IMG/VR virus record: IMGVR_UViG_3300042924_007440
Span: 1 to 26,676 of that record
Reading direction: 5' to 3' (one strand)
From: a virus
DNA: 26,676 bases
The position numbers and the translations under genes are program-made. Position 1 is the stretch's first letter. Every line of letters starts with the position of its first letter. Positions 7,345 to 13,669 of this stretch are shown in pieces. Under the pieces are notes generated by a model, which saw nothing but the letters and a program-made list of their open reading frames with translations, ran no database searches and had not been told where the DNA came from.

Positions 7345-7736
7345 GGGCCCACCTCCCGAAGCTCGATGACGAGCGCGGCGCCGTCGCCGTAGACCGGCGC
7401 GAGGAACACGATCCGGGGGAACCGCCCGGGCCCGTCGTCGGGGGTGCCGTGCGGCGTCAGCCACCCGGCCCCATCGCAGACGCCGTCGACAGCCGCCTTC
7501 ACCGCCGGGACGCAGGCGGCGGTGTCCTGCTGGCCGCGGCGGTCGGGGAGGTGCGGTCTTGCCACCACCTCGACGGGACCGGCGTCGGCGGGCAGGTCCG
7601 CGGCCTTGGCGAGCTCGGCGAAGGCGGTCCGCCACCGGCGCGTCCGCGCGGCGTTCGCGGTCCAGTGCCGTGCGCTCCGCAGGGCGTTGTAGGTCCACGG
7701 TCGTTCTTCGTGCCGTAGGACCCATGTCCGTGCCAT
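7341..7736 (-). CDS. rusA-like: RusA-like Holliday junction resolvase
   Basis: The ATG at 7736 is chosen because CGCCAACGGT lies exactly 7 bases upstream; a frame extending to 7793 is disfavoured. The 131-aa length fits RusA (about 120 aa). A conserved-looking block with D71 in RGQQDTAACVPAVKAAVDGV, lysine K80, D84 and the later DD (about 100-101) matches the pattern of acidic residues and lysine used by RusA to cut branched DNA. In phages such enzymes resolve recombination or replication intermediates before packaging. Identity rests on this pattern, and overall similarity is weak by eye. Confidence 0.65.
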   Translation of the reverse strand: MARTWVLRHEERPWTYNALRSARHWTANAARTRRWRTAFAELAKAADLPADAGPVEVVARPHLPDRRGQQDTAACVPAVKAAVDGVCDGAGWLTPHGTPDDGPGRFPRIVFLAPVYGDGAALVIELREVGP

Positions 7737-7743
7737 AGCCCGG

Positions 7744-7753
7744 ACCGTTGGCG
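7744..7753 (-). promoter_or_regulatory. Start-linked motif CGCCAACGGT, RusA-like gene
   Basis: The minus strand reads CGCCAACGGT, then the 7-base spacer CCGGGCT, then ATG. The spacer has no canonical ribosome binding site. Confidence 0.75.
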
Positions 7754-7792
7754 GGTGCCGTGGGGCGGTGTTCGGGCTCGTGTGGGTAGCCA

Positions 7793-7833
7793 CTTAGCTA
7801 CGCACATAGCTAAGCAATGCGTTGCTATGTGCG
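7793..7833. repeat. Overlapping inverted repeats in the divergent control region
   Basis: CTTAGCTA (7793-7800) pairs with TAGCTAAG (7807-7814). CGCACATAGC (7801-7810) pairs with GCTATGTGCG (7824-7833), and the latter arms extend to 15 bp at 13/15 identity around a 3-base centre. The two structures share bases and exclude each other. The segment is locally AT-rich compared with its surroundings. It may be a dimer-binding operator or part of an origin. Confidence 0.55.
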
Positions 7834-7845
7834 TTTGCTACATGC

Positions 7846-7871
7846 AAGGAGAGGAGAGGAAGGAGAGGAAG
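7846..7871 (+). other. 26-base polypurine tract
   Basis: An uninterrupted purine run made of GGAGA-like units (AAGGAGAGGAGAGG and similar) follows the inverted repeats. No start codon at ribosome-binding distance opens a credible gene, so it is not an ordinary Shine-Dalgarno site. Purine tracts of this type occur near origins and as triplex-forming or strand-asymmetric elements; the role here is unknown. Confidence 0.45.
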
Positions 7872-8063
7872 TAGACAGCTACACGAGCACGATGGCGTGC
7901 GTTTGTTGAGCCTTCCGAGGAGCCGTGGCGCTCACGGCCTACCAGGGCACTGCACGATAGGTCCGCAGACGCACGCGGGGGAGTGCGGTGGGTCGTTGGG
8001 GCCGGGCGGTGGTTGCGTCCGTGAATAGTGCGAACGTGTGGTGCGGGGAGTTCCGTGGTCGTT

Positions 8064-8076
8064 GGCAAGCCTTGAC
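8064..8076 (+). promoter_or_regulatory. Operator-like site 1 with embedded TTGACA
   Basis: The plus strand reads GGCAAGCCTTGAC, followed by A, so the site contains a perfect -35 hexamer TTGACA (8072-8077). A candidate but poor -10 (TGTGAC, 8095-8100) lies 17 bases downstream. In L5-like phages the repressor site overlaps the -35 of the early promoter in the same way. The rightward orientation would serve the methyltransferase gene. Confidence 0.65.
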
Positions 8077-8097
8077 ACGGACCTGCACGCCCGTTGT

Positions 8098-8110
8098 GAC
8101 AAGCCTTGAC
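8098..8110 (+). promoter_or_regulatory. Operator-like site 2 with embedded TTGACA
   Basis: The plus strand reads GACAAGCCTTGAC followed by A, with TTGACA at 8106-8111. Its centre is 34 bp from that of site 1, in the same orientation. A clear -10 at 16-18 bases is not seen, so this copy may act as an operator for the first promoter. Confidence 0.6.
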
Positions 8111-8155
8111 ACGAACCGCCCCGCCCCGCTGGGGCATCATCCCAGGGCCGGCACC

Positions 8156-8165
8156 CGCCAACGGT
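8156..8165 (+). promoter_or_regulatory. Start-linked motif CGCCAACGGT, methyltransferase 1
   Basis: CGCCAACGGT is followed by the 7-base spacer GCGCGGT and the ATG at 8173. It rules out the GTG at 8164, which lies inside the motif. Confidence 0.75.
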
Positions 8166-8172
8166 GCGCGGT

Positions 8173-9618
8173 ATGGCCGCGCCCATCACCCCACGGTTCA
8201 TTTTGGGCAACGCCCTTGCCCTGCCCCTGCCCGACGCCTCGGTCGACCTGGTGGTGACCAGCCCGCCGTACTTCGGCCTGCGTGACTACAACGCCGGCGA
8301 GCACGAGGTCGGTTCCGAGGCCACACCCGCCGAGTTCCTCGACGCGCTGGTCGCCGCCACCCGTGAAATGGTCCGGGTGCTCCGCCCGTCCGGGTCTATC
8401 TGGGTGAACCTCGGCGACAAGTACTCCCAGCGCACCCAGACCCGCCGGTCGTCGCACCAGCCCGGTATGCACGAGGGCAAGTTCGAGGAGTTCGAGGAAA
8501 CCTGGGCCCAGCGTGCCGCGGCGGGTGCCGTGCGAATGCCGCACCAAAACGTCCCGGCTCCCGGCGTGACGCACATCCCAGAGAAGTCGTTGATGGGCCT
8601 GCCGTGGCGCTACGCCATCCGGTGCGTCGATGAGCTGGGCCTGGTGCTGCGTGAGGAAGTCATCTGGGCCAAGCCCAACGGCCTGCCCGAGAGCGTGAAG
8701 GACCGGTGCGCCCGCAAGCACGAGCAGTGGTTCCACTTCACCGTGTCGCCCCGCTACTTCGCTGCGATGGACCCGATCCGGGAGCCGCACCAAGGCCGAG
8801 ACCCCGGCGGCGGTGGCAAGACCGCCGCGGCCAGAGATGTCGCGCCGGGCGGCAAGGACACCAACCTTGGCAACGCCTCGCCCAACCCCCTCGGCAAGCT
8901 GCCCGGCTCAGTGTGGACTGTGGCGACCGAGCCGCTGCCGGCGAAGGCCATCCGTGAGGCCGGGCACACCGCCCACTTCGCCGCGTTCCCGTCTGAATGG
9001 CCGCGGCGCATCGTGCTGGGCTGGGCGCCAACGCACGGCATCTGCACCGTGTGCGGCGAAGGGCTGCGGCCTGTGGCTGGTAGCTGGTGCGCCTGCAACG
9101 AGCCCATTGCCTCACCTACTGGAAGCCGCACCGCCGAGGATCCCTCAAAGCGAACCGGGCGTGCCGGCTTCAACAGGCCGCGCGGCGAAGGCGAAGGCGT
9201 TCGGGTGGTCACCCGCTGGGAGCAGCGCCACGAGGCCGAGCAGCTGCGCACCAGCCAGCACCGCGCCGCGATGGAGGCCGAGGCCGGGCCTGCGTTCGGT
9301 CACTACATCCGCACCGACCGCTCTGGGGCGCGTCCGATCCCCGAGGCGCTGCGCACCCAGTGGCAGGAGCGCGGCTGGCTCACCCCGGCGCCGCCGTTCG
9401 TGCAGCCGGCGACGCGCCGTGCCGTTGTGCTCGATCCCTTCTCAGGCACCGGAACCACCGCCATCGTCGCCTCGGCGCTCGGGTGCCAGGGCATCGGTGT
9501 GGAACTGAACCCCGAGTACATCCGGCTGGCCCAGTGGCGGCACGAGGACGGCCGCTTGGCCCGCAAGGTGAGGGAGCGGACTGCGCAGGGTCACTCGCCC
9601 CAGTCGCGCATCCCGTAG
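8173..9618 (+). CDS. DNA methyltransferase (N4-cytosine or N6-adenine type)
   Basis: The 481-aa product begins MAAPITPRFILGN. The catalytic motif TSPPYFGLRDY (about 29-39) comes first and the AdoMet-binding motif DPFSGTGTTAIVASALG (about 420-436) last, the beta-class order. SPPY favours N4-cytosine methylation but does not prove it. A Cys cluster (CTVCGE...WCAC, about residues 291-309) suggests a zinc-binding insertion in the target-recognition part. No cognate restriction enzyme is adjacent, so it is probably a solitary phage methylase, for example for protection from host restriction. It overlaps the convergent gene at its 3' end by 28 bp. Two operators in its leader suggest repressor control. 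Confidence 0.85.
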   Translation: MAAPITPRFILGNALALPLPDASVDLVVTSPPYFGLRDYNAGEHEVGSEATPAEFLDALVAATREMVRVLRPSGSIWVNLGDKYSQRTQTRRSSHQPGMHEGKFEEFEETWAQRAAAGAVRMPHQNVPAPGVTHIPEKSLMGLPWRYAIRCVDELGLVLREEVIWAKPNGLPESVKDRCARKHEQWFHFTVSPRYFAAMDPIREPHQGRDPGGGGKTAAARDVAPGGKDTNLGNASPNPLGKLPGSVWTVATEPLPAKAIREAGHTAHFAAFPSEWPRRIVLGWAPTHGICTVCGEGLRPVAGSWCACNEPIASPTGSRTAEDPSKRTGRAGFNRPRGEGEGVRVVTRWEQRHEAEQLRTSQHRAAMEAEAGPAFGHYIRTDRSGARPIPEALRTQWQERGWLTPAPPFVQPATRRAVVLDPFSGTGTTAIVASALGCQGIGVELNPEYIRLAQWRHEDGRLARKVRERTAQGHSPQSRIP

Positions 9619-10202
9619 CAGGCTCGCAGCAGCTCCGCCGGTGACGTCTCGTCGTCGGCCTGGCCCTCCCGCCCAAGTTCGACGCCGACCGCCGCGCGGA
9701 CGACCCGCCGCACGGCGCCGGAGCAGATGACGCGACCGTCGCCGTCGCGCACCAGCCGGTGCGTCACCCACGCCACGGCGTCGGCGGTCCAGGTGAGCGG
9801 CGCGGCGAGCACGCGGCCCACCCGGGTCCGCGGCTGGACCCGCCCGAGGATGGCCGTCGCGAACCGGGCGATCGCGGACCAGTCGTAGCCGAGGCCGGCG
9901 CGTGTGAGCGCGAGCGCCTCGGCAGCGATGGCGGCGCGCACCTCGGGACCGCCGGGACGCACCACATACGCGACCGGCGCGGGCTTGCGGCACACGACGA
10001 ACCCGTCGGCGTTCGCCTCGGCGACGAGCCAGTGCCCGTCGGGGAGCGCGAGCAGGATGACCGCGGCGTGGTTCACCGCGTCGCCGGTGCCGAGGCGGAT
10101 CAGGCCCGACTGCCACCCCGTGCCGCGCTCAAACGCGAGGTCGCCCACGCCCGGTAGCTCGTCAGGGCGAAGCGGTCGCGGTTCCCAAGCGTGCGGTGTC
10201 AT
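9591..10202 (-). CDS. Permuted papain-like (NlpC/P60 or YiiX-type) protein
   Basis: The 203-aa product starts at ATG 10202, 7 bases from CGCCAACGGT. The order of candidate catalytic residues is His before Cys: H45 in AVNHAAVIL, E62 in LVAEAN and C160 in RVICSGAVRR. This is the circularly permuted papain-like arrangement of YiiX/LRAT-type NlpC/P60 relatives, which cleave or transfer amide or thioester bonds. There is no signal peptide, although a hydrophobic stretch occurs at about 131-147. It stands alone on the minus strand between a methyltransferase and the replication operon, so a lysogeny-expressed or accessory (moron-like) role is possible. Substrate is unknown. Confidence 0.6.
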   Translation of the reverse strand: MTPHAWEPRPLRPDELPGVGDLAFERGTGWQSGLIRLGTGDAVNHAAVILLALPDGHWLVAEANADGFVVCRKPAPVAYVVRPGGPEVRAAIAAEALALTRAGLGYDWSAIARFATAILGRVQPRTRVGRVLAAPLTWTADAVAWVTHRLVRDGDGRVICSGAVRRVVRAAVGVELGREGQADDETSPAELLRACYGMRDWGE

Positions 10203-10209
10203 AGGCCCG

Positions 10210-10219
10210 ACCGTTGGCG
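10210..10219 (-). promoter_or_regulatory. Start-linked motif CGCCAACGGT, papain-like gene
   Basis: The minus strand reads CGCCAACGGT, then the 7-base spacer CGGGCCT, then ATG. It overlaps the edge of copy B of the 74-bp element by 4 bases. Confidence 0.75.
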
Positions 10220-10289
10220 GCTGGCACCACCTGATAGCCGGCTGTGAGTAGGTGCGTTAGGGGTTGCGCCTCGCAAACACCGGCGCACC
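10216..10289 (+). repeat. 74-bp repeated control element, copy B (replication operon)
   Basis: This is the inverted partner of 6894-6967 (70/74 identical, 4 substitutions, no gaps). It reads rightward into the replication operon, as copy A reads leftward into the RecT operon. It contains the dyad TTGCG-CCT-CGCAA (about 10264-10276) within GGGGTTGCG and CGCAAACACC arms, a likely protein-binding site. No consensus -35/-10 is clear to the eye, so the promoter may need a regulator or an alternative sigma factor. Confidence 0.75.
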
Positions 10290-10291
10290 TT

Positions 10292-10330
10292 CTCACTTGC
10301 CGGCGGAGAACCTCCCCGCCGGCAAGTGAG
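10292..10330 (+). promoter_or_regulatory. Strong 15-bp hairpin in the replication operon leader
   Basis: CTCACTTGCCGGCGG (10292-10306) and its exact complement (10316-10330) form a perfect 15-bp stem around the 9-base loop AGAACCTCC. The loop CCTCC is complementary to the ribosome binding site GGAGG (10334-10338) just beyond the stem. There is no U-tract, so it is unlikely to be a simple terminator. A translation-control or RNA-protection role is plausible. Confidence 0.65.
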
Positions 10331-10344
10331 CGAGGAGGCCCACG

Positions 10345-10608
10345 GTGAGCACTCAGACCCAGACCCCACGGCGGCGCGCGGAGAGCTTGTATGCGCTGCT
10401 CAGCCACATGCCACCGGATGCGGTGGCCACGATGACGAACCAAGACATCGCCGATGCGCTCGGTACGAGCCCGCGGCACGCGTCGCGGATGCTGGCGCAG
10501 CTCGTCGAGGCGGGCCTCATCCGCCTGACCTACGGCCCGCCGAACAGGTGGGGCATCGGCTCCGCGCCGTCGGGCCGCACCATCGAGGTCGTGGAGGTGC
10601 CTCGATGA
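10345..10608 (+). CDS. Winged helix-turn-helix DNA-binding protein, 87 aa
   Basis: The GTG start at 10345 has a strong ribosome binding site (GGAGG, 6 bases upstream). A helix-turn-helix is visible in MTNQDIADALGTSPRHASRM (about residues 30-49), followed by a second helix (LAQLVEAGLI) and a wing with RLTYGPPNRWGIG. It is the first gene of the replication operon and is coupled to the next by ATGA. It could be an early transcription regulator, a replication origin-binding factor or the phage repressor. Its size is small for an L5-type repressor, and binding to the 13-bp operator is not shown. Confidence 0.7.
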   Translation: MSTQTQTPRRRAESLYALLSHMPPDAVATMTNQDIADALGTSPRHASRMLAQLVEAGLIRLTYGPPNRWGIGSAPSGRTIEVVEVPR

Positions 10609-11405
10609 GCGCCGCCGACCCCCTCACGTTCGTCCAGCTCCCGGTCGCCCTGCTGCTCGATGACCGCGCGGCGGGGCTCTCCGATGCGGCCTGGCGCCTC
10701 TACACCCGCGGCCTGCTGAAGGCCGCCGCCCACAGCGCCCACGAGGGCGTCCTCTGGACCGACAGCGACCGGGCCGTCGACCGGTGGGCCGCCCTCGACG
10801 GCGGACCCGCCGCCGTGGGACCGGCCACCGCCGAGCTCATCGCCGCGGGGCTGTGGGCCGAGGGCCCCAGGGCCGGGCGCACCGTCGTCGTTGGGTTCGC
10901 CGAGCGCCACGACCGCGCGGTCTCGGCTCGCCGGCGGGGGAGCAAAGGGGCGCACCAGCGCCACCACGCCGCGCGGGGCATCACCTCGCCGTCGTGCGAG
11001 TGGTGCCAGGGCGACGACGCGCCTGCGGCACCCGTGCCCGCGGATCCCGAGCCCGCCGCGCCGGACGGCCTGGCCGAGCTCCGAGCCGCACTTGACGCCG
11101 CGACTGTCGAGACCGCCACGCCCGAGGCGTACGCCGAGATCGCCGCAGTCCTGCCCGAGATCGCCGCCGGACTGGCCGACGCCGGGCTCAGCGAGGACCG
11201 GGCGCGTCAGGAGCTCCTGCTCCACGCCTGCCGGGCCTGGGGCATCGAGGTGGAGGGCCGGTCCATCGGGCGGGTGACGAGCCTCGGCAAGCGCCACGGC
11301 ACGGCGCCTGTGCTCCGTGCGCTGGCCCACGCCGCCGCAGCCGCAAACGGTGATCCCATCGCCTACGCGACCGCGATCCTGAAGCGTGAGGGGGAGGGCC
11401 GATGA
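10605..11405 (+). CDS. Phage replication protein (helicase-loader or initiator-like)
   Basis: The ATG at 10605 overlaps the preceding stop (ATGA) and gives 266 aa. The N-terminal part (about 1-115) resembles a phage replisome-organiser winged-helix region: PLTFVQLPVALLLDD, SDAAWRLYTRGLLKAA and TAELIAAGLWAEG. A basic stretch with SARRRGSKGAHQRHHAARG and a CEWCQG motif follows, then a Pro/Ala linker and a helical C-terminal domain ending YATAILKREGEGR. Its place between a DNA-binding protein and a DnaB-like helicase, with stop-start overlap on both sides, supports an initiator or loader role. Family assignment is by context and gross architecture. Confidence 0.6.
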   Translation: MSAADPLTFVQLPVALLLDDRAAGLSDAAWRLYTRGLLKAAAHSAHEGVLWTDSDRAVDRWAALDGGPAAVGPATAELIAAGLWAEGPRAGRTVVVGFAERHDRAVSARRRGSKGAHQRHHAARGITSPSCEWCQGDDAPAAPVPADPEPAAPDGLAELRAALDAATVETATPEAYAEIAAVLPEIAAGLADAGLSEDRARQELLLHACRAWGIEVEGRSIGRVTSLGKRHGTAPVLRALAHAAAAANGDPIAYATAILKREGEGR

Positions 11406-12541
11406 ACGCCAACGACGCCCTCTACCACCTCGAGCCGCCCGTCGAGGAAGAGTACATCGGCGAGTGGGACCCCGACCAGGCGTCCGACCCCGCGCCAGCT
11501 GGCCCGCGCCAGCCGCACGTCGCCCAGCCGGGCGAGGTGCCCGGGTTCCAGGGCTGCCGGGCCTCGACGCTCGCCGGGCTCGTGGAGCCGATGGCCGAGC
11601 GCCTCGAGATCGCCGCCCGCTACCCGGGCGCCGGTATCGAGACCACGGGTCTCGGACCGCTCGACGAGGTGGTGCGCGTCACGCCGGGCGATGTGGTCGT
11701 TATCGGCGGGCGGGAGGGCGCGGGGAAGTCCGCGCTCGCCCTCCAGGTCGCGCGCTGGATGGCTGGCCGCGGGCCCGTGCTCTATGTGCTGACGGAAATG
11801 ACGCTCGAGAGCGTCGCCGAGCGTCTCGTCGCGCAGGCCGCGCACATCGACCTCTGGAAACTCCAGCGGTCGCCGACCGTCGAGCAGCGCCGCCAGGCGC
11901 GGGAGGCGATGGTGTGGCTCGCCGAGCACGCGGACCTCACGATCGTCGAGCCGACGGGCGAGCCGTGGACCGTCCTCCGGAAGCGGATCAACGCCTGGGC
12001 CGCGGCCCACCGCGCCGAGGGTAGGCACCCGCGCGCGGTGTTCATCGACAACTTGTGGGGCCTCTCGCACGGCTCCCGCGTCGACGGCGACAGCGCCCAG
12101 GTGTCGCGGAGGCTCGGCGGCATCGTGTCGGAACTGACGCACCTCGCCAAGCCCGGCGAGGTGGATGCGCCGGTGTTCCTCGTCCACCACCTGAACCGGG
12201 GCGCCGCCCCCGGCGCCCCCGGCGGGCGTCCCGAAACCGCCAATCTCGGCGGGTCCGACCACATCGGCTACTGGGCCTCGTCGGTCTGGCTCCTCGCCAA
12301 GAACCGGGACGCGACCGAGGCCACCCACACCCTCACGGTGAGCAAGAACCGGACAGGCCGCAACGACGTGGACATCCCCGTCGAGTTCCACGGTTCGCAG
12401 ATGCGCTTTGTCGCCGCCGGGCCGGGCGAGGTCACACCACGCCCGTTCGAGGTCCCCGAGGCACCCGACGCCGCCGCGGAAAACGCAGTCCGGACCCTTC
12501 GTTCGAAATTCGCACAAGCACAGGAGAGGAGCAGTGAGTGA
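11402..12541 (+). CDS. DnaB-like replicative helicase (RecA-fold ATPase)
   Basis: The 379-aa product starts at an ATGA overlap (11402). An N-terminal Pro-rich segment of about 80 residues precedes a RecA-fold core. Visible motifs are the Walker A GREGAGKS (about residues 102-109), LYVLTEMTLESVAERL (about 127-142), a Walker B AVFIDNLWGL (about 213-222), FLVHHLNRG (about 259-267) and KNRTGRNDVDIPVEF near the C-terminus (about 315-329), matching the DnaB/KaiC pattern. It would unwind the phage replication fork. It lacks the canonical DnaB N-terminal domain, so it is shorter than bacterial DnaB. Confidence 0.82.
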   Translation: MNANDALYHLEPPVEEEYIGEWDPDQASDPAPAGPRQPHVAQPGEVPGFQGCRASTLAGLVEPMAERLEIAARYPGAGIETTGLGPLDEVVRVTPGDVVVIGGREGAGKSALALQVARWMAGRGPVLYVLTEMTLESVAERLVAQAAHIDLWKLQRSPTVEQRRQAREAMVWLAEHADLTIVEPTGEPWTVLRKRINAWAAAHRAEGRHPRAVFIDNLWGLSHGSRVDGDSAQVSRRLGGIVSELTHLAKPGEVDAPVFLVHHLNRGAAPGAPGGRPETANLGGSDHIGYWASSVWLLAKNRDATEATHTLTVSKNRTGRNDVDIPVEFHGSQMRFVAAGPGEVTPRPFEVPEAPDAAAENAVRTLRSKFAQAQERSSE

Positions 12542-13379
12542 TTATCGACCCCGCCGAACCGCCGGCTACCGGGAGAGCGGAGACGATGCCGCCCTCTGGG
12601 CTGCCTACTGGGCAGCTCCCGACCCCGACCGCCCCAAGGCCGCCGCCGCCATCGTCGCCCACCACGCCGCAGGATTGCGGGCCGTGGCGCGGGATATCTC
12701 CTTCCGTGGCTTCACCACCGAGGATCGGGAGGACCTGGCGCAGGAGGTGGCCGCCGTCGCGCTCGAGCGTGTGGTGTCCTGGGATCCCGCGGGCGGCGCT
12801 TCATTCCTGACGTGGGTCCGCCGCGGCTGTCAGGAGCTCCCGTGGATGGTCCAGGGCGAACGGTGCGCCATCCGAGTGGGCCGCCAGACGGCCCGCCTCC
12901 GCTCGCTCGTGCGCGGCGAGGGCGACCGCCGCGGTCGCGCGCTCACACCGGAGGAGGCACAGAGCTACCTCGCCACCCGCGGCAAGCGCGTCGGGCTCGC
13001 GCAGGCATCCCGCCTCGTCGCGCACCGCGAGCCGGCGCAGCTGGACGCGCCGGGCGAGGACGGCGGACGCCGCATCGACCCCGCGGACCCCGCGGTCGAC
13101 GTCGAGCGCGAGGCGCTGCCGACGCGGGCCGTCGAGCTCCTCGACGCCGCGGGCCTGACGCCCGTCCAGCGGCGGGTCGTCGAGCTCCGCATCCTCGCCG
13201 ACCCCCCGCTGACCGTCGCCGAGGTCGCCGAGGTCATCGGCGTTGAGGAGCTGGCCGAGCTGCTGCCACTGGGCGGTCCCCACGAGCCCAGCGCACTCCG
13301 CCGGGCGTGCGAGCGTGTGGCCGAGGCCGAGGCCGGGGCGCTGGCCCGCCTCCGGGAGGCGGCGGAGCGCCTGCGATGA
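12534..13379 (+). CDS. Sigma-70-like RNA polymerase sigma factor
   Basis: The GTG at 12534 has a good ribosome binding site (AGGAGAGGAGCA). The 281-aa protein has sigma-like order. Region 2 is at about 38-105 (DLAQEVAAVALERVVSWDP, then FLTWVRRGCQELPWMVQ), a basic 2.4/3-like part at about 108-125 (ERCAIRVGRQTARLRS) and an acidic linker. Region 4 starts with GLTPVQRRVVELRIL (about 207-221). In region 4 the helix-turn-helix contains about 17 extra residues (ELAELLPLGGPHEPSA) before RACERVAEAEAGALARLR. It could redirect host polymerase to phage promoters. A more distant use of the fold, as in some phage DNA-binding proteins, is possible. Confidence 0.7.
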   Translation: MSDYRPRRTAGYRESGDDAALWAAYWAAPDPDRPKAAAAIVAHHAAGLRAVARDISFRGFTTEDREDLAQEVAAVALERVVSWDPAGGASFLTWVRRGCQELPWMVQGERCAIRVGRQTARLRSLVRGEGDRRGRALTPEEAQSYLATRGKRVGLAQASRLVAHREPAQLDAPGEDGGRRIDPADPAVDVEREALPTRAVELLDAAGLTPVQRRVVELRILADPPLTVAEVAEVIGVEELAELLPLGGPHEPSALRRACERVAEAEAGALARLREAAERLR

Positions 13380-13648
13380 CCGGGCGTATGGCCTGGTGGG
13401 CGCACGACCTGGCGCGGGGGATGGTGAGGGACGGCTTGGAGCCACCGCTCGCCATCTCCGCAGCTGCGTTCGCCACCGGCGTCGAGGAGTCCGAGATCCT
13501 CGCCGTAGAGGCCGAGGTCCGGCGGCAGGGCCCGCCCGGGTCGGCGTCTTCCATCGAGCTCACGCGCCAGGTCGTCCTGCTCGCTCAGGCGATGGGCCTG
13601 CCCGTGAGGTGGCGGAACCAGGGGCACGGCTACAGCGTCGGGCACTGA
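13376..13648 (+). CDS. Small hypothetical protein, 90 aa
   Basis: The ATG at 13376 overlaps the sigma-like stop as ATGA. The product begins MTGRMAWWAHDLARGMV, has a helix-turn-like segment ISAAAFATGVEESEILAVEAEV (about 30-51), and ends RNQGHGYSVGH. The start at 13307 in the same frame gives a Gly/Arg-rich shadow peptide and is rejected. The helix-turn-like segment might bind DNA or a partner such as the sigma-like protein, but I do not recognise a family. Confidence 0.6.
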   Translation: MTGRMAWWAHDLARGMVRDGLEPPLAISAAAFATGVEESEILAVEAEVRRQGPPGSASSIELTRQVVLLAQAMGLPVRWRNQGHGYSVGH

Positions 13649-13652
13649 CGAG

Positions 13653-13662
13653 CGCCAACGGT
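13653..13662 (+). promoter_or_regulatory. Start-linked motif CGCCAACGGT, methyltransferase 2
   Basis: CGCCAACGGT, then the 7-base spacer GCCGCGG, then GTG at 13670. The motif follows the preceding stop by four bases and shows that the GTG at 13661, inside the motif, is not the start. Confidence 0.75.
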
Positions 13663-13669
13663 GCCGCGG

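Larger units (their letters stand above)
7737..8172. other. Divergent control region between RusA-like and methyltransferase genes
   Basis: This 436-bp stretch holds no convincing gene. In order it contains the RusA-side start-linked motif (7744-7753), overlapping inverted repeats (7793-7833), an unbroken 26-base purine run (7846-7871), two operator-like sites (8064-8076 and 8098-8110) and the methyltransferase-side start-linked motif (8156-8165). Short frames across it have no start signal and irregular composition. It probably contains promoters for both directions; a replication origin is also possible. Confidence 0.55.

Noticed and set aside
7838-8161. Minus-strand frame in the divergent control region
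   Set aside because: It covers the operators and purine tract, has no ribosome binding site or motif, and its composition varies with the repeats it crosses.
6894-10289. The 74-bp inverted repeats as terminal repeats of a transposable element
   Set aside because: No transposase lies between them, no target-site duplication is apparent, and both copies are placed and oriented like operon leaders.
11363-12517. 384-aa minus-strand frame opposite the helicase gene
   Set aside because: It is antisense to the Walker A/B-containing helicase in a stop-start coupled operon and has no own start signal.
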